In this document: positions 38,942-49,262 of the stretch, piece after piece | How the letters are laid out: each line of letters starts with the position of its first letter | Numbering within the stretch: position 1 is the stretch's first letter | Assembly: GCA_004172865.1 (NCBI GenBank) | Contig: SEBV01000008.1 | Span: forward strand, 1-64,000 | DNA length: 64,000 bases | Direction: 5' to 3' | Source of the DNA: Gammaproteobacteria bacterium | GTDB lineage: Bacteria > Pseudomonadota > Gammaproteobacteria > Pseudomonadales > Cellvibrionaceae | The notes under the pieces: model-generated | The model's database searches: none | What the model saw: the letters and a program-made list of their open reading frames with translations, nothing else | Told to the model about the DNA's origin: nothing | Made by a program: the position numbers and the translations under genes

Positions 38942-40927
38942 TTAGAACGAGTAAGACGCGCTCAAATAATAATTACGGCCCAACTCGTGGGTGGTGTAAT
39001 TCTTATCCACATCATCCAAATGAATGTCTTCCACGTTTTTCGCACCAAAACGCACGGTCAATGCATCGGTAGCGGCATAGGCGAAAGTCAGGTCAGTGCG
39101 GAAATAGGAATCGAGTGTCGGGAATGCTTGAACCCAATCGGTACCGTTAAACACCCATGAAAAATACTGCATGCCGGCCAGATAATTTACGGTCAAATCA
39201 GTGCTGAACTTGGGCGTAATCTGCCAGTTAAGCGACAATGTTGCTTTGTCTTTCGGGCGATATTCCAACACAGTGGTTTGGCCGTCGATATTGGTGTACT
39301 CGGTATCCAGATAGGTGTAGTTACCCTTCAAGCTCACCGTAGAGCTGATCTTATAAGCTCCCTGAACTTCAATACCTTTGGTGGTCGCTTCGGCGATGTT
39401 AATCCACTTGGCGGAAATGGGGTCGTTGTTAAGATCGTAACCAATTTCACGTTCGATCAAATCAGAAATATCATTTTTAAACGCGGATACACTCAAATTC
39501 CAGCCTGGTCTTTTAAACTCAAACCCGCCTTCGTAGCTTGTACTAGATTCGGGTTTCAAGTCAGGGTTGCCTGCCAAATAGCATTTTCCGCCGCAACTAA
39601 TTACGCTGTATTCCGAACTTAATTTGCTGCCATCCGGAGCTTTAAACGCTTTATTAGCGCCACCCTTAAATGTTAAAGAATCGGTAGCTTGATAAACCAG
39701 ATAAGCTTTTGGCGAAGTGTGGTCGCCGAACACTTGGTGGTGATCCAGACGTGCACCCAGAGTTAAGCTGAGGCGTTTTGCCAGTGCGATTTCGTCTTGA
39801 GCAAATAGCGCAGTTTGGTCGGCGCTAAATTCTCCGCTTTGAAGGTAAGTCGCTGCATCTTTAATTTCCTGGTGACGATAATCCACACCAGCAATCAAGG
39901 AATTACTGCTGCCCAATTCAGTATTGAAATAAGCCTTCGCGTAGGTGTTTTCTTCCTTCAGGTTGCGGTTTTGCGGAGCGTTATAACGCGAGTTGAAATC
40001 ATCAATATCGCTATTTTCCTGCTTGATGTAAGCAGTCGTCGTGCCCCAATCCCACTTGGCTGAATGGGTAACACCGAAATCAATACGAGTGATCTCTTGT
40101 TCGCGATAAGCAGGGTCGGTCGCATACAAGGCGAAGGGGCGTTTGTCGTTGTTGTAACCCAAATCAAAATCGACACTTTGGTTTTCTGAAGGTGTCCAGG
40201 TTAGTGTAGAAATCAGATTTTGTGCTTTTTTGTGTTCAAGCTCAGGAACTACATCGGCACCTTTTTTATCGCCGTACCAAGCGTCGTGTTCATATTGTTC
40301 GCCACTGATTGCGAGCTTAAACGAGTCGTTTAGTGCACCTGAAGTACTCAATCCAACGCGATACTGCGCGCCACCTTCACCCGATTCAATGCTGCGATAT
40401 TCGCCGCTTACGGTAGTTTTCCAAGTCTCATCCGCTTTTTTGGTAATGATATTAATTACCCCGCCAATGGCGTCCGCACCATAAAGTGAAGACATTGGGC
40501 CACGCACAATTTCCACGCGCTCGATGCTGCCTAAGGGAATTGAGCTGTAATCGAAATCGCCACCTCGCCACAAAGCGCCAGACGATGAAACGCGTTTGCC
40601 GTTAACTAAAACCAAAGTGTATTGACCGCCCAAACCACGCAATTGCAACTCGTCGCGCCCATTGTTATCGCTGTAATTATTAACGCCTACAGATTCGCGC
40701 AGTAAATCGGGCAGGCTGTTGATGGAAGACTTGGCAATGTCTTCAGCGGTAATCACGCTGGTAAATGCGGGTGATGTGGTGCTGTTGTGACGGCCGAGTG
40801 TAGCGGTTACCACTATGTCGTCCGACAAGGGTTCAAGCTCTTCTGCGTTGGTATTTAAAGACAGGAAAATCGGTTGAATCGTAAGGCTGGCAACTGCTGT
40901 TGCCAGCAGTTTTTTGTTGAACAACAT
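38942..40927 (-). CDS. TonB-dependent siderophore receptor, FepA/CirA-like
   Basis: IVVTATLGR TonB-box region, ELQLRGLGGQYTLVLVNGKRV, ERVEIVRGPMSSLYGADAIGGVINIITKK, C-terminal ASYSF. Confidence 0.92.
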   Translation of the reverse strand: MLFNKKLLATAVASLTIQPIFLSLNTNAEELEPLSDDIVVTATLGRHNSTTSPAFTSVITAEDIAKSSINSLPDLLRESVGVNNYSDNNGRDELQLRGLGGQYTLVLVNGKRVSSSGALWRGGDFDYSSIPLGSIERVEIVRGPMSSLYGADAIGGVINIITKKADETWKTTVSGEYRSIESGEGGAQYRVGLSTSGALNDSFKLAISGEQYEHDAWYGDKKGADVVPELEHKKAQNLISTLTWTPSENQSVDFDLGYNNDKRPFALYATDPAYREQEITRIDFGVTHSAKWDWGTTTAYIKQENSDIDDFNSRYNAPQNRNLKEENTYAKAYFNTELGSSNSLIAGVDYRHQEIKDAATYLQSGEFSADQTALFAQDEIALAKRLSLTLGARLDHHQVFGDHTSPKAYLVYQATDSLTFKGGANKAFKAPDGSKLSSEYSVISCGGKCYLAGNPDLKPESSTSYEGGFEFKRPGWNLSVSAFKNDISDLIEREIGYDLNNDPISAKWINIAEATTKGIEVQGAYKISSTVSLKGNYTYLDTEYTNIDGQTTVLEYRPKDKATLSLNWQITPKFSTDLTVNYLAGMQYFSWVFNGTDWVQAFPTLDSYFRTDLTFAYAATDALTVRFGAKNVEDIHLDDVDKNYTTHELGRNYYLSASYSF

Positions 40928-41118
40928 GCTAACGCTCCTAGTTAGAAAATCAGGTCAAATAAAAGTCATGGGTTAAAACGAGATAAAAACGATGATGAAA
41001 TAATGGGTTGCTAGCGAATTTCGGTTTGAATATCTCCCTGCTGCATGGCTTTAAACTCAAGCTCAAGCTGCGCCTTGTGTGAATTTTCGGGAGTTTAGTA
41101 TAATTAAAATCAAATATA

Positions 41119-41137
41119 AATGATAATTGTTATCATT
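41119..41137. promoter_or_regulatory. Fur box between divergent TonB receptors
   Basis: AATGATAA-ttg-TTATCATT; about 14/19 to the consensus. Confidence 0.75.
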
Positions 41138-41200
41138 GACGATAATTTTTTTTATCGTTATATTGGCGCCTTATTTAACTGCTACTGTCTGGAGCTACTT

Positions 41201-43321
41201 GTGTCATTTCCAAAACGTCCCTCATCAATTACTTGCCATACCAAACTTGCGCTAGCCATTAGCCTGCTCAGTGCTAATGCCTTAGCACAAACGCAGACCC
41301 CTGGTTCGACGGCTGCTACTGATGTCGAAGAGGTTTATATCGTTGGTGTGCGCGAAAATCGTGTGAGTAAAGGTGCTACTGGCTTGTCTCTCGATGTTAA
41401 GGACACTCCGCAATCAATCAGTATTGTTGATCGCGAACTTATGGATAACTTTGGCACTAACAACCTGAATGATGCACTGAAGTTGGCGACGGGCATCACC
41501 GTAGAAGAGTGGGAAACTAACCGCACTAATTACACCGCACGTGGTTTTGATATTAAAAATACCCAGGTTGATGGCGTCGGCATGCCTAATAACTGGGGTA
41601 TCGTGACCAGCGTTATGGATTCTGCGGGCTATGAAAAACTGGAAGTGATTCGTGGTGCGAATGGTTTATTGACGGGTGTGGGTAATGCTTCTGGCACCAT
41701 CAACTACGTGCGCAAACGGCCAACCAATACTGCTCAGGGCGAGGTAACCCTTACACGTGGCTCTTTCGATAATTCACGTGCAGAAATCGACTACTCAACA
41801 CCCTTTACCGATGACGCCAAGTGGGCGGGCAGGGTAGTTGCTGTGCGCGAGATGGAAGAGTCCTATCTGCGCGGTTTGAAAAACGATCACCAATATCTCT
41901 ATGGCGTAATCGACGGTCAGTTAACCGAAAATTCGACTCTTACGGTGGGTTATTCCTACCAAAATGCGAATACCACCGGCAACATGTGGGGCGCTTTAGT
42001 CCTTTCCTACAGCGATAAAACCCAAGCCGAATTTGATCGCGGTGTGTCCCCAACTCAGGATTGGACGCATTGGGATACCAATAACACTACGGCATTTATT
42101 GAATACACCTACCACTTGTCACCCGACTGGGAGGCGAAACTAACGTATAACTATCGCAAGTCTGCTAACGACGATAAGTTGTTCTACGTATATTCGGGTG
42201 ATACGGGCATCGACAAAGAAACAGGTTTGGGTCTTTACGGTTGGCCTGGCAAATTTATTGACGAAGAGCAGGCGCATTTGTTTGATGGCACTATCACAGG
42301 TGGTTTTGAGCTTTTCGGTTTGGCTCAAGAAGTCATCTTGGGGCTAAGTGCCGCGAAGAGCGACTTTGTTATGTATGAGCATCCTGCATCTTCAGGTTTT
42401 GGCGCATTACCGGCATTTCCCTACCCGGGTAACGTTGTTCCCGAGCCAGAATGGGGTGAGAGAACATTGTCGGAAGACACTACGCAAGAGCTTGATCGTG
42501 CATACGGCGCACTCAGGTTAAGCGCCACCGAGAACTTGAAGGCGGTCCTGGGTTTCAACTACGCGCGTTATCACCGAGAAGGTAATAGCTCGGGAACCAT
42601 TGTCGATCAAACTGAAGAAAAATTTAGCCCTTATGCGGGCATTACCTACGACTTCAACAGCCATCTTTTGGGTTATGTCAGTTACTCCGATATTTATCAG
42701 CCGCAAGACTTTAAAGACATCAATAAAAATTACCTCGACCCCGCCAAAGGCGTTAATTACGAAGTAGGTTTAAAGGCTGACTGGTTAGATAAGCGTTTGT
42801 TAACAACCCTGGCGGTATTCAAAGCGGATCAGAAAAACTTGGGAACTTACGCTGGCACATCGGATGATGCTCAATCTTATTATGTAGGCCAGGACGTAGA
42901 TTCAAAAGGTATCGAAGCTGAAGTCACCGGGCGTTTGGGAGATCTCACCAGTATCGTGTTTGGCGTTACTAAGCTGACCTTGGAGGATCAGCAAGGCTTG
43001 GACACTTACATAGGCGTGCCGCGTAAAACGCTGAATTTGGCGATCAGCACCAAGCTTCCACAGTACACCGCAATAGCCTTTGGTATGAGCGGCAAATGGC
43101 AAAGCGACACCAAGTACTATGACGATGTTGTTGGCGTGACGCTGCGTCAGGACAGCTACGCAACCCTCAATTTATTCGCGAGCTGGGATATTAACGAGAA
43201 TACGCAGTTAAAGCTCAATATCAATAATGTTACCGATGAGAAATACCTGACATCTATGGTAAACCTTGGATATTACGCCGCGCCGCGCAATGTAAGCGCA
43301 GCACTTAAAATCAGTTTCTAA
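41201..43321 (+). CDS. TonB-dependent siderophore receptor, FpvA/FoxA-like (GTG start)
   Basis: DTPQSISIVDRELMDNFG, YTARGFDI, YEKLEVIRGANGLLTGVGNASGTINYVRKRP; GGAG RBS before GTG at 41201. Confidence 0.9.
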   Translation: MSFPKRPSSITCHTKLALAISLLSANALAQTQTPGSTAATDVEEVYIVGVRENRVSKGATGLSLDVKDTPQSISIVDRELMDNFGTNNLNDALKLATGITVEEWETNRTNYTARGFDIKNTQVDGVGMPNNWGIVTSVMDSAGYEKLEVIRGANGLLTGVGNASGTINYVRKRPTNTAQGEVTLTRGSFDNSRAEIDYSTPFTDDAKWAGRVVAVREMEESYLRGLKNDHQYLYGVIDGQLTENSTLTVGYSYQNANTTGNMWGALVLSYSDKTQAEFDRGVSPTQDWTHWDTNNTTAFIEYTYHLSPDWEAKLTYNYRKSANDDKLFYVYSGDTGIDKETGLGLYGWPGKFIDEEQAHLFDGTITGGFELFGLAQEVILGLSAAKSDFVMYEHPASSGFGALPAFPYPGNVVPEPEWGERTLSEDTTQELDRAYGALRLSATENLKAVLGFNYARYHREGNSSGTIVDQTEEKFSPYAGITYDFNSHLLGYVSYSDIYQPQDFKDINKNYLDPAKGVNYEVGLKADWLDKRLLTTLAVFKADQKNLGTYAGTSDDAQSYYVGQDVDSKGIEAEVTGRLGDLTSIVFGVTKLTLEDQQGLDTYIGVPRKTLNLAISTKLPQYTAIAFGMSGKWQSDTKYYDDVVGVTLRQDSYATLNLFASWDINENTQLKLNINNVTDEKYLTSMVNLGYYAAPRNVSAALKISF

Positions 43322-43784
43322 CGTCTTCATTAGCAAATGGAACTTGCGACACTTCAAGCCGCTTACGTTGTAGGGGGCTTTTTTTTAATTCCAGTCAAAA
43401 CCATTTCAACCGCTAATAAAAAATATCTCTCTGATTGCCTTTCTTACATTTCTGCTCATGTGCGTATGTGCTTGCCAATCGCCAACGCCAACTGCTCAAA
43501 AACACTCGTTTTCAAGTAAAAGTCCTCAAAGTTTTAAGGCACCGCTGCATACAAAGCCGCAAGCGAAGCGATGCAACTGCTGAATTTCCAAAAATCATCT
43601 CTTATGTATCTCAATTTAATCATCTGCTTCATCGAAACTAAAATAAGTTCCATTACAAATGATATTTATTCGCGTTTTAGTTGATAATGTTTCTTATTTG
43701 ATATAAATTGCGACCAAGTCAAAGATGCTCCAGACGCCATGTGGGGCACCCCAATCCCGAACGGGATTTATTTTTACGTTTTGA

Positions 43785-43805
43785 CAGTAATGATTATCAA
43801 TAATC
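43785..43805. promoter_or_regulatory. Fur-like box upstream of the Fiu-like receptor
   Basis: CAGTAATGATTATCAATAATC; reverse strand contains ATTGATAATCATTA. Confidence 0.65.
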
Positions 43806-43845
43806 TATGAGAGTTAAAGCTCTCATTTTAAGAAAGGGCTGTGCT

Positions 43846-46191
43846 ATGAGTAAAACCAAATCTCCTTTTATCGTTGCCAAGAAGCATAAAGTTGCGCAAC
43901 AGCTAAAAGTATCGGCGTTATCGTCAATGATGTTGTTAGCAGCAAGCGGTGCTATGGCTGCAGAAGATGTTAAGAAAGACGAAAAGAAGGCCGAGCCAAA
44001 CAGCAAGTTAAGCACCGTCAAAGTTAACGCAGACGCTATCAGTTCAGACTTTAAAGCAGACAAAGTCAGCTCAGCAAAATTCACCCAGCCTTTGGTTGAT
44101 ACCCCACAAACTATCGTGGTTGTGAAGAAAGAATTGTTCCAGCAACAAGCTGCTACTACCCTGAGTGAAGCATTGCGCAACACTCCCGGTATCACCATGT
44201 TGTTGGGTGAGAACGGCAACACTGCAACTGGCGACTCCATTTTTATGCGTGGTTTTGACACTCAGGGCAGTATTTTCGTAGACGGTATTCGCGACCTTGG
44301 TTCTATCTCTCGCGACACATTCAACACCGAACAAGTTGAAATTGCCAAAGGCCCAGCCGGTGTAGATAACGGCCGTGGTGCAGCATCTGGCTATGTAAAC
44401 ATGAGCAGTAAAAAGGCAAATCTTGACGATGCAATCTCTGGCAACCTCAGCGGTGGCTCAGGTGATTACAAGCGCGGTACTTTGGATGTGAACAAAGCAT
44501 TGAGCGAAACAATCGCTGTTCGCGTTAACTTGCTGAAGCAAGATGCTGGCGTTGCTGGTCGCGATAAAATCGAAAGCAATTATGAAGGCGTTGCTGGATC
44601 GCTCGGTTTGGGTTTGGGTACTGACACTCGCATTCACTTGAACCTGTTAAGCGTTCAACAATCTGGTATTCCAGACGGCGGTATTCCAACTATCGGTCTT
44701 GATGGTTACTACAACGCTATTTTCGCTACTGGCGCACTTGCTGGTCAAAAACCCGCAGAGGTTGACACCTCAAATTTCTACGGTTCAACCTCTGACCACA
44801 ACACCGTTAACGCGAATATGTTTACCGTATTGGTTGAGCATGATCTCACTGACGACATAACTATCCGCAATACCTCTCGCTATGGTCGTACCAAGCAAGA
44901 TCAAGTATTGACTGGTGTTAACGGTGTAACTTTCGTAACTCCATCTAACCCTGATTCATGGACGGTTTCTCGTTCACGTCAAGGTAAAGACGTGCTTAAC
45001 AAAATTTTGACCAACCAAACCAACCTGACAGCAACTTTTGATACTGGCAGCATTAAGCATGAAGTAAGTGGTGGCATTGAGTTTATCTACGAAAACCAAC
45101 TGACTTACACTGTTGGTATTCCTACAGCTACTCCAGCGCTTACTCAGGTTGCAGCTAATTTGTACAACCCAAGCACCGGTGATGTATTCCAGTCAGTGGT
45201 ACGCACTGGCAACCAAGCTGAAGGTGAAACAACGACTTCTGCTGTGTACGCATCTGACACCATTAGCTTTAACGAGCATTGGGAACTCAATTTGGGCGTG
45301 CGCGGCGAAAATTATCATACCCGTTATGACACCATCACTCGTCAAACCGCAGTGACTGCACCGGCTGTGCAAACTATTCCTGTAGGCACTTTAGTCGGTG
45401 CTGGTTTAGACGCTGATGATCAATTGGTTAGCTGGAAAGTAGGCGGCGTATATAAGCCAACCGAAAACGGTTCTATTTATGTTTCATACGCAACATCACA
45501 GTTGCCGCCAGGCGGTTCTAACTTCTCGTTGAGCACTACTGCTACCAATGCCAACAACCCAAATGTTGAGCCGCAAAAAGGCACCAATGAAGAAATCGGT
45601 ACCAAGTGGAATGTATTCGGCGATAAGTTAGCCTTGACTGCTGCCGTTTTCCGCAGCACCAACGATAACGAATTCGTATCCAATGCTGATGGCACAACAA
45701 CTGCTGTGGGTGAACGTCGCGTGCAAGGTGTTGAATTGGGGGCGTCTGGTATTGTTGTGCAAAACTGGCAGTTGAATGCTGGTTTGGCTTACATGGAACC
45801 AGAAATTACACGCGGCAATAACGCCAGTGTTGCAGCAAGTACTGAAGGCGGCACCATTCAGTGGTCACCGAAACTGACTTTCACTTTATGGAACAGCTAC
45901 ACCTTTAAAAATGGTTTAGTGATTGGCGGTGGCGCTCGCTACGTAGATTCGGTTGCAAGTACCAGTTTGACCAGTGCCGCAGCGCTTGCAACTCGTTCAA
46001 TGGTTGAAGTTCCTGATTACTGGGTGTTCGATGCTATGGCATCTTATCCAGTGAGCAAAAACATCAACTTGCAATTGAACATCTTTAACTTGGCAGATGA
46101 AAAATACATTGCCAGCTTGAACAGTGGTGTATCACGTTACTATCCAGCTGTTGAGCGTTCAGCACGTTTAGGCGTTAACTTCACGTTCTAA
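43846..46191 (+). CDS. fiu: catecholate siderophore receptor, Fiu-like
   Basis: DTPQTIVVVKKELFQQQAATTLSEALRNTPGITMLLGENGNTATGDSIFMRGFD; VEIAKGPAGVDNGRGAASGYVNM; followed by a piuC homologue. Confidence 0.85.
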   Translation: MSKTKSPFIVAKKHKVAQQLKVSALSSMMLLAASGAMAAEDVKKDEKKAEPNSKLSTVKVNADAISSDFKADKVSSAKFTQPLVDTPQTIVVVKKELFQQQAATTLSEALRNTPGITMLLGENGNTATGDSIFMRGFDTQGSIFVDGIRDLGSISRDTFNTEQVEIAKGPAGVDNGRGAASGYVNMSSKKANLDDAISGNLSGGSGDYKRGTLDVNKALSETIAVRVNLLKQDAGVAGRDKIESNYEGVAGSLGLGLGTDTRIHLNLLSVQQSGIPDGGIPTIGLDGYYNAIFATGALAGQKPAEVDTSNFYGSTSDHNTVNANMFTVLVEHDLTDDITIRNTSRYGRTKQDQVLTGVNGVTFVTPSNPDSWTVSRSRQGKDVLNKILTNQTNLTATFDTGSIKHEVSGGIEFIYENQLTYTVGIPTATPALTQVAANLYNPSTGDVFQSVVRTGNQAEGETTTSAVYASDTISFNEHWELNLGVRGENYHTRYDTITRQTAVTAPAVQTIPVGTLVGAGLDADDQLVSWKVGGVYKPTENGSIYVSYATSQLPPGGSNFSLSTTATNANNPNVEPQKGTNEEIGTKWNVFGDKLALTAAVFRSTNDNEFVSNADGTTTAVGERRVQGVELGASGIVVQNWQLNAGLAYMEPEITRGNNASVAASTEGGTIQWSPKLTFTLWNSYTFKNGLVIGGGARYVDSVASTSLTSAAALATRSMVEVPDYWVFDAMASYPVSKNINLQLNIFNLADEKYIASLNSGVSRYYPAVERSARLGVNFTF

Positions 46192-46242
46192 TAAAAGTTG
46201 TAGATTCGCGTGGTAAAAATTTACTATGCGATTCCAATAATA

Positions 46243-46274
46243 AAAAGCCAGTTATCTTTCGGTAACTGGCTTTT
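46243..46274. terminator. AAAAGCCAGTTA-tctttcgg-TAACTGGCTTTT
   Basis: Perfect 12-bp arms between receptor and piuC. Confidence 0.75.
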
Positions 46275-46299
46275 GCCGATTTTAAAAGTTGTAAAAATT

Positions 46300-46980
46300 A
46301 TGTTAATTCATATTCCTGAAGTGCTCACTAAACAACAAGTTGCCAGTTTTCGTGCGCAGCTCGATCAAGCCGATTGGGTTGATGGAAAAGCAACGGTAGG
46401 AGTGCAGGGCGCACGCGTAAAACAAAATCGTCAACTTGCAATTGACAGCCCACTTGCGCGAACACTCGGTGAAATTATTCTAAAAGCGCTCTACAGCAAT
46501 CCATTATTTATGGCTGCTGCATTGCCATTACGAACTGTGCCACCGCTATTTAATTCTTATGAAGGTGGTGAGCATTATGGTTTGCATGTCGATGGCGCAA
46601 TTCGTTTAATGCCCGGCAGTAATTTAAGTTTACGTACCGATGTTTCATCAACACTTTTTTTAAGTGAACCCGATGAATACGAAGGCGGCGAATTAGTTGT
46701 GCAAGACACTTACGGCAGCCACGAAGTGAAATTACCCGCGGGCGATTTGGTGTTGTATGCATCCACCAGTTTGCACAAAGTTGAACCTGTTACGCGCGGT
46801 GCGCGCGTGTGCAGTTTTTTTTGGACTCAAAGCATGGTGCGTTCAGATTCTCAACGCAATATGTTGTACGAGTTAGACGCTAATATTCAGGCTTTGCGCG
46901 CAAAAATAGGCGACTGCGAAGAAGTAGTCAGTTTAACGGGTCACTATCACAATTTATTGCGTCAATGGGGCGATGTGTGA
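46300..46980 (+). CDS. piuC: PKHD-type Fe(II)/2-oxoglutarate hydroxylase, PiuC/YbiX-like
   Basis: [80 protein letters not shown]. Confidence 0.93.
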   Translation: MLIHIPEVLTKQQVASFRAQLDQADWVDGKATVGVQGARVKQNRQLAIDSPLARTLGEIILKALYSNPLFMAAALPLRTVPPLFNSYEGGEHYGLHVDGAIRLMPGSNLSLRTDVSSTLFLSEPDEYEGGELVVQDTYGSHEVKLPAGDLVLYASTSLHKVEPVTRGARVCSFFWTQSMVRSDSQRNMLYELDANIQALRAKIGDCEEVVSLTGHYHNLLRQWGDV

Positions 46981-47669
46981 ATTCTCAAAACGATATTGAT
47001 CAACACAGCGTTGCTCAAAAAAAAATTAACAAAAAGAAAGTTGTGAAAAATAAATCCGGTAAAGGTTTTACAATAAATTTAATGACCATTCGTAAATGGC
47101 ATTGGATGAGTTCAGCAATTTGTTTTGTTTGTATGCTTTTATTTTCTGTTACCGGTATTACCTTGAATCACGCGGGTAGTATTGAATCATCACCGAAAAC
47201 AATTCATGTGGAGGGTGTAATTCCAGAAAATATTCGCGCGGGAATTTTTATTCCCAAAGAACAAAAAAATATGGAAGTTCCCGAATCAATCTTGCACTGG
47301 TTGAGCGATACTCATAAATTAAAGTTCTCTCGTACACAAGCAGAAATAAATGATACGGAATTATATCTCGCGCTACCTCGTCCCGGTGGCGATGCCTGGT
47401 TAAGTCTGGATTCTGAAACCGGAAAATTTGAATACGAATCTACCAGCCGCGGCTGGATCTCTTACGCTAATGATTTGCACAAAGGTAGAAATACCGGCAT
47501 GGCGTGGATTTATTTCATGGACGTATTCGCACTCGCATGCATTATTTTTTCGGTTACCGGTTTTTTATTATTGCAACGCTATGCAGATACACGTTCACAA
47601 ACTTGGCCTTTATTAATTGCCGGTTTGGTAGTACCCATTTTATTTATGTTATTTTTAATTCATTCATGA
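46977..47669 (+). CDS. PepSY-associated membrane protein (GTG start overlapping the piuC stop)
   Basis: [31 protein letters not shown]-terminal TM helices. Confidence 0.75.
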   Translation: MNSQNDIDQHSVAQKKINKKKVVKNKSGKGFTINLMTIRKWHWMSSAICFVCMLLFSVTGITLNHAGSIESSPKTIHVEGVIPENIRAGIFIPKEQKNMEVPESILHWLSDTHKLKFSRTQAEINDTELYLALPRPGGDAWLSLDSETGKFEYESTSRGWISYANDLHKGRNTGMAWIYFMDVFALACIIFSVTGFLLLQRYADTRSQTWPLLIAGLVVPILFMLFLIHS

Positions 47670-47676
47670 GGCTGTT

Positions 47677-48213
47677 ATGTTAAAAAAAATGCTGATTAAA
47701 CAAAGCTTATTTGTAGGCGCATTAGTGGCCTCTGGTTTCGCAAGTGCTGCGGGTTTAAATATTTCTGTAGAAGTACCTAAGTTAAATGTAGCGGAATATC
47801 ACACGCCTTATGCTGCAGTATGGTTGGAATCTACCGAAGAAGGTGACAAAAAAACGGTTAAAACTTTATCGGTATGGTATGCGGATAAAAAGCGCGAAGG
47901 CGGCGGTGAAAAATGGCTGAAGGATTTACGTCAATGGTGGCGTCGCGATGGACGCACATTAACCTTTCCCGTTGACGGCGTTTCCGGTGCAACAAAATTA
48001 TCGGGTGTGCATCAATTAAGTTATACGCAAGGCACAGCTCCGCTCGGCAATTTGCCTAAAGGAAATTACACACTTTTTGTAGAGTTAGCACGTGAAGGCG
48101 GTGGCCGCGAAGTTGTAAAAGTGCCTTTCACCTGGCCGGTTGAAAAAACTACCTCACTCTCGGCGAGTGGTACAGCAGAAGTTGGTGCTGTAACTCTTGA
48201 ACTCAATCCATAA
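47677..48213 (+). CDS. DUF2271-domain periplasmic protein
   Basis: Signal peptide; YHTPYAAVWLES...VKTLSVWYADKKREGGGEKWLKDLRQWWRRDGR. Confidence 0.8.
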   Translation: MLKKMLIKQSLFVGALVASGFASAAGLNISVEVPKLNVAEYHTPYAAVWLESTEEGDKKTVKTLSVWYADKKREGGGEKWLKDLRQWWRRDGRTLTFPVDGVSGATKLSGVHQLSYTQGTAPLGNLPKGNYTLFVELAREGGGREVVKVPFTWPVEKTTSLSASGTAEVGAVTLELNP

Positions 48214-48231
48214 CAGCCAGGAAAAATAATT

Positions 48232-49056
48232 ATGAAAAAATTTATTCAATGTGCTTTTTTTTCAACGGCAATGGTTGCAAGTGCTATAACACAAGCGCAT
48301 AGCCTCTGGTTGTTGCCTTCAGAAACTAGCAAAGGCGGTAAAGGCGGATGGGTTACTTTTGATTTGGCCTTGTCCACAGAACTTTTTAATTTTGATTCTG
48401 GCGCTCCAAAATTGGGTGCTATTCAAGTGGCAGCTCCTAACGGAAGTTTTTCTGAAGTGCAAAACGCATTTGAAGGAAAGTTGCGCACCAGTTTTGATCT
48501 TGAAATTAATCAGCCTGGTACTTATAAAGTATTTGTAACCAATAGCAGTTTAAATGCTCGCTGGGAAACTGCTGACGGGAAGCGCGGCTTTTGGCCCGCG
48601 CGCGGAGAAAAAGCTGATCCCGCGCAATTTTCTACGGCAGTTCCTAAAGATGCAAAAAATCTTGAAGTAACTCAATCGACTCGCCGCATAGAAACTTTCG
48701 TGACATTGGGTGCACCAAATAAAGATGCTTTGAAACCTACTAATCAAGGTTTGGAATTGGTGCCAGTAACTCATCCAAATGATTTAGCAGCAAGTGAACC
48801 GTCAGAATTTATATTTTTAATTGATGGCAAGCCTGCGGTCGGTGCAAAAATTGAAGTTGTCGAAGGTGGTAGTCGTTACCGACTTTCACCAGGTGAGCAA
48901 AGTTACGAAACTGATAAAAATGGTCGCGTAAAAATTCTATGGAAAAAAACCGGTATTTTTTGGTTGGGCGCTGAATACAAAGACAATAAGGCAACCAAAC
49001 CTGCAACCGTTCGCTCAGGTAGTTACAGCGCAACATTTGAAGTTTTGGCTGAATAA
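48232..49056 (+). CDS. DUF4198-domain periplasmic protein
   Basis: Signal peptide ending AHS; LWLLPSE..., EVVEGGSRYRLSPGEQSYETDKNGRVKILWKKTGIFWLGAEY. Confidence 0.8.
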   Translation: MKKFIQCAFFSTAMVASAITQAHSLWLLPSETSKGGKGGWVTFDLALSTELFNFDSGAPKLGAIQVAAPNGSFSEVQNAFEGKLRTSFDLEINQPGTYKVFVTNSSLNARWETADGKRGFWPARGEKADPAQFSTAVPKDAKNLEVTQSTRRIETFVTLGAPNKDALKPTNQGLELVPVTHPNDLAASEPSEFIFLIDGKPAVGAKIEVVEGGSRYRLSPGEQSYETDKNGRVKILWKKTGIFWLGAEYKDNKATKPATVRSGSYSATFEVLAE

Positions 49057-49068
49057 ATTCAGTTGTTT

Positions 49069-49108
49069 AAAAAGCCCGAATCGATGTAAAAGTCGATTCG
49101 GGTTTTTT
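49069..49108. terminator. AAAAAGCCCGAATCGA...TCGATTCGGGTTTTTT
   Basis: Perfect inverted repeat plus T tract. Confidence 0.85.
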
Positions 49109-49262
49109 GCGTTATACATGCAGTAGAATTCGTCGTAATCGCAACATTCTTTGCACAAAAATATGTGACAAAAAATGATAAAGTTGCCACCTGTAAAATT
49201 TTCGTTGAGCTTGTATAACAAGTTAATTTATTTCGTAATTTTTAATTTTTTGAGAAGTATTT

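Noticed and set aside
43797-44261. 154-aa minus-strand ORF
   Set aside because: Fully antisense to the Fiu-like receptor N-terminus; no RBS or family features; mirror ORF of a coding region
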